Part shown: positions 34,075-45,880 of the stretch, in pieces
Position numbering within the stretch: position 1 is the stretch's first letter
Layout: each line of letters starts with the position of its first letter
Assembly: GCA_020152595.1 (NCBI GenBank)
Contig: JAIGNY010000904.1
Span: 702,501 to 766,500, forward strand
DNA: 64,000 nt
Direction: 5' to 3'
DNA from: Chiridota heheva
Taxonomy: Eukaryota; Echinodermata; Holothuroidea; Apodida; Chiridotidae
Notes under the pieces: generated by a model
Told to the model about the DNA's origin: nothing
The model's input: the letters and a program-made list of their open reading frames with translations, nothing else
Database searches by the model: none
Position numbers and translations under genes: made by a program

Positions 34075-34460
34075 AGGTTTCCAGCGCGATCTGGATGACT
34101 TTTGGCCTTTCAGACATAGATCTGTTCGCCTCTGTGGACAATCACAAGCTACCAACCTTCTGTGCTGTAGACTCTCACCTGAGGGTCTGAAAAGTCGAAG
34201 CTACAATCAGGTGGATGCACTTTGTGGAATACACCTTCCCTCCATTCGCATTAGTACCGAGAGGGCTAACAAGGTGAAGGAGGATCAGTGTCACATGTTA
34301 CTTCTAGTAGTGCCCAATTGGCGTAACCAACTGTGGCTCCCTCAGCTGCTTAATCTAATCGCCGGCTTTCCGTACGAGTTTCCGGCCAGGAATGACGTAG
34401 TCTTGATACCGGGCTCTTCCAAGCTGCACCACAATCCAAAAGCACTCCATTTGAGTGTGT
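34075..34460 (+). pseudogene. DIRS copy B, domain between RNase H and recombinase
   Basis: Broken frames read GLSDIDLFASVDNHKLPTFC, FPPFALVPR and LHHNPKALHLSV. It is better preserved than copy A at LFASVDNHK. The motif style D-x-D-L-F-A is shared by DIRS elements at this place. A function is not demonstrable. Confidence 0.55.
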
Positions 34461-34579
34461 GACCTCTATCCGCCAATCCTTGGTGTCGTAGGGCCTTTCT
34501 GAAGAAGCTGCCCAAGTGGCAGCCCTAAGTCGGAGACCCTCCACTTTAGGGATGTATTCTGCCAGACTTTGAATGTTTC

Positions 34580-35460
34580 GACACTGGTGTCGGAGTAGAT
34601 CGGTTTCTCCACATTTGGCGTCTCTTGGTGATGTAGCAAATTTCTTATTATATCAGTTTAATCTGAACAATTCCATCAGTACAAGTCAAGGATTTTTGGA
34701 CAGCTATAGCAGCTGGGTCAACCATTACTGACACGCGACAAACTGGAAAATTAGTGAAAGGAATGTTCTTGCAAAGACCTTCAGTCAGGAACCTTGCCCC
34801 TCTGTGGGTCATGCAAGTAGTTCTCGAGACACTGGCAAAGGCTCAGTTCGAGCCTCCGGCCATGTGTCTACTCAAGGAATCGACGCTCAAAACAGTTTTT
34901 CTGCTCTCTGCTGCCTCTGCTAGATGTTCATCTGCTTTCCCTCAAGGAGTACCTATCAACTTTGAGTCCCGGGGGTATATGACTCATACCCGACCCAGCT
35001 TTTTTGGTCAAAAACCAGACTTTAGAATTTCTTCCGGAACCTATATTTCTTCCGTCGCTCTATACATTTTCTGATACATCAGAAGACAGGGTCTGGTGCC
35101 CTGTCCGATATCTCAATAATTATATTAAGCGTACACAAACCTTACATGGGCGACGTTAAAGCTCTTTTTGTGTCTTTACAAAAACTGTATCGCACCGTTT
35201 CACTCAACACTATTTGGCAGTGGATTCTTCCGGCAATGTCATATGATCAATCGGCATTGTTCACAGAACAACCCAGTCAAAGCACACCAAATGTGAGGCC
35301 TAGCCACATCAATTGTGTTGTTCAGGAGGGTTCCCCTTAACGAGATACTTCGTGCCGCCGTTTCCCATTTGGAAAACGCCTGCGCATTCGTGTCCGCCTA
35401 TCTGAAAGACGTGCCAGACTATCAATCAGGGCAGAGTTTCAGGGGCCATTCTTTCCAGAA
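34580..35460 (+). pseudogene. DIRS copy B, tyrosine recombinase remnant
   Basis: Reads KGMFLQRPSVRNLAP, MQVVLETLAKAQFEP and LKTVFLLSAASARCSSA, then LEFLPEPIFLPSL in another frame. Near 35341-35425 it reads NEILRAAVSHLENACAFVSA and YLKDVPDYQSG, the C-terminal recombinase block that copy A lacks. Several stops and frameshifts are present. It is the better record of the recombinase C-terminus in this window. Confidence 0.8.
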
Positions 35461-35462
35461 GA

Positions 35463-35714
35463 AGACCATCCCTTTCATAAGGTGAATATCATTGTCTTTT
35501 ATTCACTTTGTCTTGCTTGGTTTATGATACATTTGTTACTTCATTAACTTCTTGTTCGTTTTTATATACTAACGAATTTCAGCCGTTGTTCGGGCATGTT
35601 TTAAATCGTTTCTATTAATTTGTATTGCTTTGCTGCTTGTTTATTATTATGTATATATTCATGTAAAGGCCAGTGGCCTAATCATAAAGAAGAATAAATT
35701 GAATTGAATTGAAT
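35463..35714 (+). repeat. Probable short LINE 3' end with (ATTGA)n tail
   Basis: Ends in 'aaggccagtggcctaatc' and then AATAAATTGAATTGAATTGA (tail to 35714), a style of 3' end found on CR1/L2-like LINEs. The left boundary and target duplication are not clear. It follows directly on the recombinase text of DIRS copy B. Confidence 0.45.
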
Positions 35715-36101
35715 ATTAACTAATGGTTTGTTTTTCCTTGTGCTATAACTAAACCAACCTGGTCTGCTGATGAGCCTCGTGAGTTCTCGTTGCGACGTAT
35801 AGTTTACAGTTCGTTTTCTGTATACTAACACTTTTCGTTTACATGCTCTCTTAGGCTACTAACCCATGTGCATGATATGTTGACCTCAGTTATCACTAAC
35901 AGGTGTTCCCTGTTCTGTTTTTCATAACTAAGAGTAACTTCAAGTTACTATAATCTAGTAATTACTATGACAAGATTTTATGTTATTAAGAGGATGGGGT
36001 AGCTAGTCCTTCAAGTAGAAAAACTGGTTTGGGTCAGCCCTGGTGGGCTCGGAGCCTGTATTTCCCTCCTTCCGATCCTCGGTTGCAATCTGATTGCATA
36101 T

Positions 36102-38465
36102 AATTGCAAGTCAAGTGCATTTTTTTTTTGCCACTGTGTGGAAATTTCCATGAGCTAGTCTAGAGCGGCTCTAATTTTGCATTCATACTTCCAATGCAGA
36201 TTTATGCAAATTTCCCTAGTTTGATAATAGGAAGATAGGTACTGTATTTTGGAATTCGTGGATTGTGCCTAGCTGGACTTGGGCAGGGGTCAACTTCAGG
36301 TCTATATATAAGGACTGGGGTGTGGCTGGATGCTGCAGACATCTCTCCGTGTTGAGTCTCAGCAGACATATCCGGGCCAGGGCCGACTTATTTTCTGGCT
36401 TCTTTGTGTGTGTTAGCCGTTAGTTTGGCTTCTTTGTATGAGCCTTACTTTGTTATCTGTATATGGTTTCTTTGTGCTAGCCAATATAAAAGGTTAGGAA
36501 CTTTGATATTTGGCTGTGTCAACATTTCTTGAGGATAACTTCGAGTATCCTGTGTTTTGTTTGAAGTCTGCATACATTTTTGGGGACATTTCTTCGCTTT
36601 ATATTATTTTGAGTAAGTCAATTTCCGGGATTTTGTGGAGGATTACCCCGTAAGTTGAATTCCATTCCATGTTATCTAAAGTTCTATATTAGTATGACTA
36701 AGGGAAGGGGAATGTCAGGGTGAAGGGAGAATTTTGGTATATATGTAAGATTGTATATATAAATCAAACCATGAGATGCAATGCTAATAGTTTTATGTGA
36801 TATTTTCTATGGTTACGTTTACAGTAACGTTCCTTGAAATGGAAGAGTATTTGAGAGATGTTTGGGGCAAGAGGGTACTCTTAAATGTAGTATAGTTATT
36901 TGCGGTTTAAGGACAGGGGTTTGAAGAAATGAGGTGGAATTATGATTGCTTGTACATATCAGAAATTATGATAATTGAAGTATTTCGAGGATTAGGGGCA
37001 TTCTATGGCAGATATTTAGCAAGAGTATATAATGAGGGGGTATTGGGAATATTATTGTGAGGGGATGTTATTAAATCCTCAGTTATTCTCAAATTGGCTA
37101 TCATTTCGGGAATGTTAGAAGTATAGTTGTTGATATTTTAAGTTTGAATTGATTTGTATAAGTATATGTGGGGCTTCAAAGTCAGTTCCCATTTTAAGGG
37201 CAATCTGTTTTATTTTTGAGGTTGCCGCCATTTACCTAGAGAAGTGGGGTATCGTTTAGGGGGGCCACCATTTTGTTTTATTGTGATGTTTAAAGACGCC
37301 ATTTTGTGAAGCACGCTGCCATTTTGTTTACAATGTCAGGTATGGGTTGTTATTTGTTCGTAACCATGACAATAAGTATATGCATATTAATATATCGATG
37401 TGGCGTAAGCCTCAAAGTTGTTTTATGTACTGTACTTTTGTCATAGAGTTGCTGTGTTGGGACCTGCTTTATGGCAGCACTTGGTCAACAGCGGAACTCG
37501 TTCGATGTCATTGAGGGGGCCAATTGAGAGCGATATTTAAAGCGATATGGAATTAGCTGGAGAGCGATAGGGAGTTAGCAAGCGATAGGGAATTAGCTGG
37601 AGAGCGAGATGGAATTAGCTAGAGAGCGATATGGAATTAGCTGGAGAGCGATAGGGAGTTAGCTGCAGAGCGATAGGGATTTAGCTGCAGAGCGATAGGG
37701 AATTAGCTGCAGAGGGATAGGGAGTTAGCTGCAGAGCGATAGGGAATTAGCTGCAGAGCCATAGGGAGTAAGCTGCAGAGTGATAGGGAATTAGCTGCAG
37801 AGCGATAGGGAGTAAGCTGCAGAGCGATAGGGAATTAGCTGCAGAGCTTTAGGGAGTTAGCTGCAGAGCGATAGGGAGTTAGCTGCAGAGCGATAGGGAA
37901 TTGGCTGGAGAGCGATAGGGAGTTCGCTGCAGAGCGATAGGGAGTTAGCTGCAGAGCGATAAGGAATAAGCTGCAGAGCGATAGGGAATTAGCTGCAGAG
38001 CGATAGGGAGTTAGCTGCAGAGCGATAGGGAGTTAGCTGCAGACGGATAGGGAGTAAGCTGCAGAGCGATAGGGAGTTAACTGCAGAGCAATAGGGAATT
38101 AGCTGCAGAGCCATAGGGAGTAAGCTGCAGAGTGATAGGGAATTAGCTGCAGAGCCATAGGGAGTTAGCTGCAGAGCAATAGGAAGTTAGCTGCAGAGCG
38201 ATAGTCATTTTGGCTTTATTCAAAAAGTTGGTCAATAAGGTGTATCTTCATGTAATTGTTGTTAAGTATATTGTATGATTGTTTTGTTGTTGATCGGGAC
38301 CAAGAAGTCATCGGTCCTAATGAGCCTGATTTCATAATTATATTTCACTTCACATTATATCTCTGAGTTTGTTGATTGTTGCATCATGTGTCTCAGGTGC
38401 TGATCAGCTAAGTAGAATGGGAGGCGTCCAACCGTCCAATGGGGGAAATTTACTTTCTTGTGACA
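36102..38465. mobile_element. 2.36-kb insertion of unknown type inside DIRS copy B
   Basis: Copy A reads continuously 'attgcatatttatagcatg' in its internal complementary region. Copy B breaks after 'attgcatat' (36101) and resumes with 'catatttatagcatgg' (38466), giving a 5-bp CATAT duplication (36097-36101 and 38466-38470). The insert has a TATA-like 'tatataagg' near 36304, a 22-nt minisatellite (37525-38205) and no coding frame. A 5-bp duplication suits an LTR element, but the ends (aattgcaag and cttgtgaca) are not a clean TG...CA, and 2.36 kb is long for a solo LTR. Confidence 0.75.
37525..38205 (+). repeat. 22-nt minisatellite (GCGATAGGGAGTTAGCTGCA type)
   Basis: About 30 tandem copies of a 22-nt unit, 'gcgatagggagttagctgcaga' in type, with common variants gaattagc, gagtaagc and ctggag. 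It is wholly inside the unidentified insertion. Early units (37525-37640) are more variable, so expansion seems to have proceeded from the right. Confidence 0.92.
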
Positions 38466-38745
38466 CATATTTATAGCATGGAAGGTAAAATATAACTTGA
38501 AGTAAACTTACCCTGTTTTGAGTAGTGGGGATATTTACGAGAGTTACACTTACCTTCCATGCATCCTGCTCGCCTCCCCTCTCGTTCAGGCCTCAGTGGA
38601 ATGTTAAGTGAGGGATTAGAGTGGTAAACTGGAGGTCAGGGGTGGGTAGGTAACTACGTATTTAAGGTCGGTTAGAAGTGCACTAGAATCAGGTCATGTG
38701 ACCAGATTGCATATTTATAGCATGGAAGGTAAGTATCCCTGCTAC
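38466..38745. repeat. DIRS copy B, rest of internal complementary region and right inverted terminal repeat
   Basis: Bases 38466-38563 continue the internal complementary region begun at 36090-36101: first the complement of the left end (30457-30500), then the complement of the right end. Bases 38609-38731 are the right inverted terminal repeat. The terminal 'taagtat' joins directly to 'ccctgctactcgaag', skipping 13 nt found in copy A. Confidence 0.85.
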
Positions 38746-38869
38746 TCGAAGTTGGATACATTTATTACAATTTTACCAGTGTGAGAGGAGCGTTTCTCAA
38801 GAATCTCACATTTAAAGTTAGCATTCTTTAATATGTTCAAAATATCATTTTTTTTTTTCATTTTTACAG

Positions 38870-38920
38870 GAAGTGTGGAGACGCAAATTTACACCAATCC
38901 AAAGGAAAACTTCTTATTAA
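38870..38920 (+). CDS. PHYH: Phytanoyl-CoA 2-hydroxylase, last coding exon
   Basis: The acceptor 'tttttacag' ends at 38869. In phase 0 it reads EVWRRKFTPIQRKTSY and the stop TAA at 38918-38920. The human enzyme likewise ends in a short exon-encoded tail starting with a hydrophobic residue and Trp. The C-terminus is not a PTS1-type tripeptide, which agrees with PTS2-dependent import in this family. With this exon the visible protein totals 310 residues; adding about 26 missing N-terminal residues gives 336, against 338 in human. Confidence 0.82.
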   Translation, partial: EVWRRKFTPIQRKTSY

Positions 38921-39601
38921 AGTTCCAGACCATTTTCTATCAACTTCAATTGTCTGCCACTATTATTAAAATAGTATAATGCCATTAAATTGAAATACAA
39001 ATTCTGAAATATTCTAAAGTATTAATCAAGTGTAATGAGGTGGAACTGCATACTAGATGTATGATTCCATGGGTATTGAATGCTATTAAAGGTCTATGGA
39101 CAGGCAAATAAGTGTTCTGTTCAACTGAATACCTGAAAGCGCATTAAATTCTGAGTTTAATTTTGAAAATAGCATGTGTAGTTATGAGTAATCCAAGTTT
39201 GAAAATGTTTTTATATATTGAAAACATGTGATGTGTGAACAGAAAGACACACGTCAAAATGTTTTTGATTTCTTTATATTTCTTCCCTTAATTTCGTACC
39301 TTAAAAATTTTCAAAATTCCTCTCCAGCTTGAGGTTGGTTGTGAATATGGTCAAGATAAAATACTCTTCATTATAATTATATTCCCTTTTTAAAGAGGAA
39401 TGGCATAGGATTAAAAAAACAATGCATTTACGTATGAAAATAGAGACTATGTCCTGTTCATAAATCACAAGAATTACACAGAAATTTGCATATTAACATA
39501 CAAATTTGCATAATTACACACAAATCTTCAAAAAGCTGCAAAATGGACAATGTTTAACTGATTTTGATGAAATGTTTTGCTTTCATATTTTTTAGTTGAT
39601 T
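38921..39601 (+). other. Presumed PHYH 3' untranslated region and flank
   Basis: No AATAAA occurs close to the stop. ATTAAA variants at 38965-38970 and 38984-38989 are possible poly(A) signals. No other feature is seen. Confidence 0.4.
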
Positions 39602-40190
39602 TTAAAGGATTATTAGTTCAGTGGTCAAGCATGTCCATCTTATAAGCAAGAGGACTTCAAAAGTAACAAACTAGTGAACAAAGCATTCAAAAATCTATTC
39701 CCTTAAGGAGATATTTAAGGTTAAAGTAAAGCTCTGTCTTATCTGTGTAGAAATGACTGGTGTAGTAAGTCTACTATGTAAAGTTGGCATTTTTATCCTC
39801 ATATTCTTAACATTGTTAATGTATTAAAAAAAAAAGTGTTAAGTTTTTTCACTATTCAAATCATTTTTCCTCACACTTGCGTCAGGTGGTATATTATGAA
39901 TACCCTTCCTAGATTCAGTTTTACTATTTTTTTACATATCCCGTGGTTTTTAAGCCACAAAATTGCAGGATTTAATATGATAGAATATATAAAGATTTTG
40001 AAGAATCAAAGGCTATGACATCCCAGCTAGTCTGATTTCAGTCGTTTCTTACACAAATAATACCAAGCTTTAAACTTAGATAGCTCCTTAACAGAATAAG
40101 ACTTTTGAATGGTTTCTTTACCATTTTGTTTCTTTTAAAGTCCTCTTTATTTAAGATAGACTTGCTTGATCCTCTGAACTAATCCTTTAA
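39602..40190. mobile_element. 581-bp MITE flanked by TTAA (piggyBac-like)
   Basis: TTAA at 39602-39605 and 40187-40190 flanks termini that are inverted copies: AGGATTATTAGTTCAGTGGT at the left, and, on the other strand at the right, AGGATTAGTTCAGAGGATCA. Similarity continues for about 35 nt with one 3-nt gap. A TTAA target is the hallmark of piggyBac transposons. No transposase is encoded. Confidence 0.75.
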
Positions 40191-41929
40191 ACCAATGTAG
40201 CTGATGTTGCCTCTATCTGTCCATATACTGTACCTTTGAGCAATTACATTTGCCTGTAATATTATTACTGGTATTAAAATTTGTAATTTAATGAAATGGT
40301 TAAAGTACTTTGGTCATAAAGCAACAATTTAGTCTGATATCAGTCAAATGTAAATATTTGAAATATTTAGTCTTTCCCCCTAAAGATTAATGCCAGGCAT
40401 CTTTAACCAATGCAAAAATATCTGAGATATGCATTAACCATTCTAGTGTTTTTCCAGGAATATTGCTTGCATGGGAAACAAGTTTATTTGCATATTTAGA
40501 TTTAGATGTGTCACTGAGTAAATAATTGGACAATATTTTAAAGGAATGTAATATATTAAGGCAAACTTTAATTTATATGGTCTCGTCATTGCATCTAGCC
40601 TGTGCATCCTTCGCCAATCCTTGATTATACTTGTCAGTCGTCGTTTAGACAAGTATAACACTACTGTTGGACTGTGCATTCAGGAAATTAGCCAAATGCC
40701 GAATCCCACGTGGCTAAGGGCCCACAAAGCTTGAAGTGACACTAACAGAAAGTCAAATCTTACCTAATACCATGCACACAATCCATGCACACAAATGTTT
40801 TTTGCATGGACAATAAATAATAGTCGGGAAGCTAGGAAGGATTCTTGTTATAAAAAAATATGATGGGAATTGCTCCATAAGCGATTTCTTTGAAGGAGTA
40901 AAAAACAGGCCAATTTCTTCTCAGGTCCTTAATTTATATCAAGGCACCATTATATTTTCCTGTGCCATTTTATTCCTTCATGTGTCCCTTTATTTCTTAT
41001 GGGCCTTATGTTTTATCACGGTTTTAATATTTTGACACTATATTTTTAGTAGTTAACACTCCCTTTTACAAAAGAAGTCACAACTTTATTTCAATGCAGG
41101 AAGGCAATGGCCGTATTTTGTTGTTGTGTGTTTATCCCCTTCCCTCCAAAAGATTCGATGACCTTCGTTCGTGTGATAAAATTTGAGGAGCCTATACAGG
41201 GGAAGACCAATCAGGAGCAAGTATTGCACCTAATTAGCATATAAGATAAATATATTCATTATTAAATATTGTTATTCCTTAAAATATATTGTTTGAGATT
41301 ATACCTTTCTGTTTTGAATTCATATCTTTGATTGGTATAGGGAGTACGGTATTTCCTCATTTCTGTGTCACCAAAGAAAAAATAGTTTGCAATTGTCAAT
41401 AGGATATACCCCCAAATTGTCAATTTTAAGCATAACGTTTTAAGGGTTTTGTGTTAGTTTATGCCAGAAAAAATTTGAATTGATGAATAACACTTTTTGT
41501 TAGCTTTTTACATTTCTTGAGGCCTAATTGTTGTATTGACAACATACTCATGCACATTTTTTTCTAAATGACTCAAAATGGGGACATAAAACCAAAAACA
41601 TTTGTGGTTCCAAAGCATGATCATTACAATTTGCAAAAAATAGGTAATTGCTGTTTACAATCATTTTCACATAAAGGTGGGTCACATGCATGCTTATGAA
41701 TGTATTCAAACATATAACAGTGAACAATATACCCATGAAGGCAATTATGACCAACACTAAAATTTTGTCATTTATGAATAAATGTAAGAAAAGACCCTTC
41801 CAATTCAGAAACTTGATTTACTTAATACAGAAACAACTTTCAATGGATATTCCTTTGAATTATTCAGTATATTATAAAGGACAATTTAGAAACAAACTTG
41901 TGAGCAAGGAGTGTTTATAACTTTCTTCT
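40191..41929. other. Unassigned intergenic sequence
   Basis: No convincing exon, RNA gene or transposon end. Frames at 40443-40679 (minus), 41548-41757 (minus) and 41690-41920 (plus) show no domain. Confidence 0.5.
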
Positions 41930-42110
41930 GTTTAGAAAGTTAAACAATTTTAAAGATTTTTTACATTTATATAAAAAGTGTTAGATTGGCAACATATATG
42001 AGGACATCATAATGACACTTTGAATAGAAAGTCTTTTGTATTTCTTTTTAACTTTAATACTTGGATTTTTCTTATTGAAAATGATGTACACAAAGTAAAT
42101 AACAGGAAAT
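41930..42110 (-). repeat. Fragment of the 'ATGTTGCCA' dispersed repeat
   Basis: On the minus strand it carries 'atatatgttgccaatctaac' and an A/T-rich follow-on similar to the end of the copies at 50360-50930 and 54515-54988. Confidence 0.45.
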
Positions 42111-43449
42111 TTTCTGTAGATTACAAATTCCATCCTATCCTATCTGTTTAATGAACCGAAAATGTAATATGAGAAAATGTGATTAAATTTAAACAAAAAT
42201 ATAACAAAAAACAGGATGGCATGGCACATCGGAACCACAAAATATACCGGGCTCACTTCCAGCTGAGTTGTGGATCCAACCAATGTCGCTACTGTTGGCA
42301 AACAAGACAACAAAACCTACTCCGGATGATTCGGGCATAGTATTCCTTGACTGCGCAAGGGCAAATACCCATTTTCTCATTGAGTCAGGCACTACCTCCT
42401 GCCACGGAAATGTTATCCTTATAAGCCTCTTCGATTCTTTTGGCTATCATCTCATCGCTAAGTGATGCGATAACCTTTCAGTGTAGTCATTCTGGTAAGA
42501 TAAAAGATATTAAAAATGCATATAACATTGTTTTAATGTTGAACATGGTTGACAAGCTTAGGTTAGAGAGTCTTTAAGTCGCCTCAAAATTGAAATAATG
42601 TAGCAATTTATCCGTTGTGATATTCGCACTGGCGCACCCACACCAGCCTAGAAAATAAGAAAGGGTCCGCTTTTATTTAAAATCAAAAAGAAAGATAGAA
42701 ACATTTTTTTTAAATGATAATTAATCAGTTAAAAAGGAAAATACCCAGTGTTCCAATGACATCACACAATATGTGCTAATTTCTGAAAACTATACAAACA
42801 AATTTTTAAATGGTGTAAAATCCTAACCGTTTTTTTGACTTTTTGCTATTTTGCTGATTGAGTATTTCCATTTTCGAAGCATTTATTAGTTTATGGAGAG
42901 AAAAGCCTTTGAGATTCTGAAGGGGCACTCGACCAATTTTTTTCACCTCTTTGTTTCTGATTATATATGAAAAAATAAAAATCCATGGCAATATTCCTTC
43001 AAGTTAAAGCACAAATACTAGCTTTACACTTGTTATTTTAATTGAAAGCAGAGACATTTTAAAATCTGGTATACTGCGGCGGTGGAACTCAAATGTAGGG
43101 CCCAAATGTTAATGAAAATGGCCCAAATTGCTTTAAAATGGTCCAAATTTGCTTCAAAATTGCAAAAAGGTCTTTTAGAATCCCACAAATGTGGCTAAAT
43201 AAGGCTGCAATTATGTTAGTTGAGTCTTACAAGTTGAATGTCTGTGGTTGTCGGAATAAGTTAAGTACATACTTTTGTAAAACCATGGAAATATTTTTTT
43301 TTCATCAAGAAACAAGTCTCTTTCAGTAATGGCATTCCTACAAGTAGTTATCGCACAAAACAATTTTTCTTGCTTGCATGAAAGTGACTATTGTTGCAAG
43401 TCTATAAAATAATGCTTACCAGTCAACCAAAAGCAACACGGCTTACGGT
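42111..43449. other. Mostly unassigned; one dispersed-repeat fragment
   Basis: Bases 42755-43010 end with 'aaaaatccatggcaatattc', the inverted counterpart of the start of the copies at 51970 and 54523, so a minus-strand fragment of that family is present. A 67-codon minus frame (42189-42392) overlaps a slightly GC-richer patch (42210-42480) with no recognisable domain. Confidence 0.45.
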
Positions 43450-43770
43450 TGCAATAGCTAATGACCTTTTTTTTAAGGGAGGGAGGGAGAAAGGGAGGGG
43501 GTCTTCAAAATTTTCCTCTTGAACCCCCCTTGTCCCTCCCCTCCCACTCCATATTCCCTCCCCTCCCACTCCATATCCCCTCCCACTCCATATCCCCTCC
43601 CACTCCATATTCCCTCCCCTCCCACTCCATATCCCCTCCCCTCCCCTCCCCTCCCACTCCATATCCCTCCCCTCCCTCCCACTCCATATCCCCCTCCCCC
43701 CCCTCCCACTCCATATTTCCTCACCCTCCCCTTCCTCCCCTCCCCTCACCCTTCCACCCCTAAAACCTAC
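43450..43770. repeat. C/T-rich tract with about 17-nt units
   Basis: The plus strand from 43510 to 43760 is nearly pure pyrimidine except for repeated 'cccactccatat' motifs spaced about 17-20 nt. Frames on both strands are artefacts of this. Confidence 0.9.
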
Positions 43771-43948
43771 CAAAAAAATGTCTGGTAATGTTCCCATTAT
43801 TTAATGTTTAAGTTATAACTATATTGAGGATAATCTCTTTTAATTTTTTCATACTGGACTCAAGTTTATTACTAAATGGTGTAAATAAGTATAATGATAC
43901 AAAAAATATGCGTTTATGATTGTAGAATAGTTAAAAAATATTCTTATT

Positions 43949-44890
43949 CTTCATTTTTGGTTCCGATGCCTATACGGTCCCCTTGGCGTGTGTGGGTGGG
44001 TGACTGTGTATGGGTGTGTATTTATGTGACTAGCTTGTTCTCACACTATCGCATGAACCGTACACGTACTGCAGGCATGTCATGTTTGGTATACAGGATG
44101 CTTAGTATATTGAGTACAAAATACCTATTGTTTTTGGTGGTGATGTCACGCATATTAAAGAGTGGGCGGGGCTTATTGCATTTAAAAAAAAATAGATTCT
44201 TGCAATATCTCGTGAACCCTACACTACATACATGCCATATTTTGCATACAGCATTATGTTCAGTACAAAATTTGGAACTTCGCTCGTTTTCACAATATCT
44301 CATGAAACCTATTTTGCAGACATGTCATATTTGTAACAGGATGCTTATGTTGAGTACAAGATCCTGTTGATGTTGGTGATGATATTACGCATATTAATGA
44401 GTGGGCGGGACTTAATGTAAAATTTGGGAAAAGCTCGTTCTCACAATATTACATGAAGCATGCACTACAGACTTGTTATAATTGGTATATTGCGGGATGG
44501 TTATATTGAGTGCAAGGTCTCTATTGTTTTTGGTGATGCATATTAATATGTGGGCGGGGCTTAATGTAACAAAAATGGAAATAGCACATTCTCGCATACC
44601 TCATGAACCCTACACTGCAGACATGTCATATTTTGCATACAGGATGTTTATGTTGAGTACAATATCCCTATTAATTTTGACAATGATTTTACTCTAATAA
44701 TGAGTGGGCGGGGCTTAATGTAAACATTTTGAAATGCTTAAATTTTAACAACCGTTTGTCCATTTTGTTTCATATTTGGAATAGTGTTACTCTCATGTGT
44801 ACATGTTGAAGCTCATTAATATGCATTGTGGGAGGGACTTAATGTACATAGAAATAGAATGCATCAGAACCACATAACTGTTGGTTCTGG
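43949..44890 (+). repeat. Dispersed repeat 'GGTTC-GATGC' family, copy 3, with both ends
   Basis: Starts TTTTTGGTTCCGATGC and ends GCATCAGAACC (44862-44872) then 'ttggttctggtt', so the ends are inverted copies. Inside are about five units of roughly 150 nt with 'catgtcatattt', 'tattgtttttggtg' and 'gcatattaatgagtgggcgg'. The unit is shorter than in copies 1 and 2. A DNA-transposon origin is possible. Confidence 0.65.
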
Positions 44891-44892
44891 TT

Positions 44893-44980
44893 TTCATATA
44901 TAATAGAGAACATTTTACAAGCTTAGAGCTGAAAAAATTATGTTAATACCTTGATCCGTTTAGAAGTTTTAAAGATATAT
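44893..44980 (+). repeat. 'ATGTTGCCA' dispersed repeat, 5' part next to the (TA)n array
   Basis: 'catatataatagagaa', then 'aattatgttaatacct' and 'ccgtttagaagtt' match the starts of the copies at 50366 and 54553. The copy runs straight into the (TA)n array. Confidence 0.55.

Positions 44981-45880
<900 letters not shown>

Larger units (their letters stand above)
30457..38745 (+). mobile_element. DIRS-type retrotransposon, copy B (degenerate, with insertions)
   Basis: Second DIRS copy, in PHYH intron 7 and again sense to the gene. The left repeat (30457-30605) and right repeat (38609-38745) are inverted to each other and match copy A. The internal complementary region is present but split by a 2.36-kb insertion. 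The gag-like start, RNase H, downstream domain and recombinase can be traced; the reverse transcriptase is missing. Net of the insertion, the element is about 5.9 kb. The right end lacks about 13 nt compared with copy A. Confidence 0.88.

Noticed and set aside
36102-38465. Calling the insertion a solo LTR
   Set aside because: It has a TATA-like motif and a 5-bp duplication, but no clean TG...CA ends and is very long, so the class was left open.
43423-43797. Frames rich in Pro/Ser/Thr or Gly/Glu on opposite strands
   Set aside because: Product of a low-complexity pyrimidine tract.
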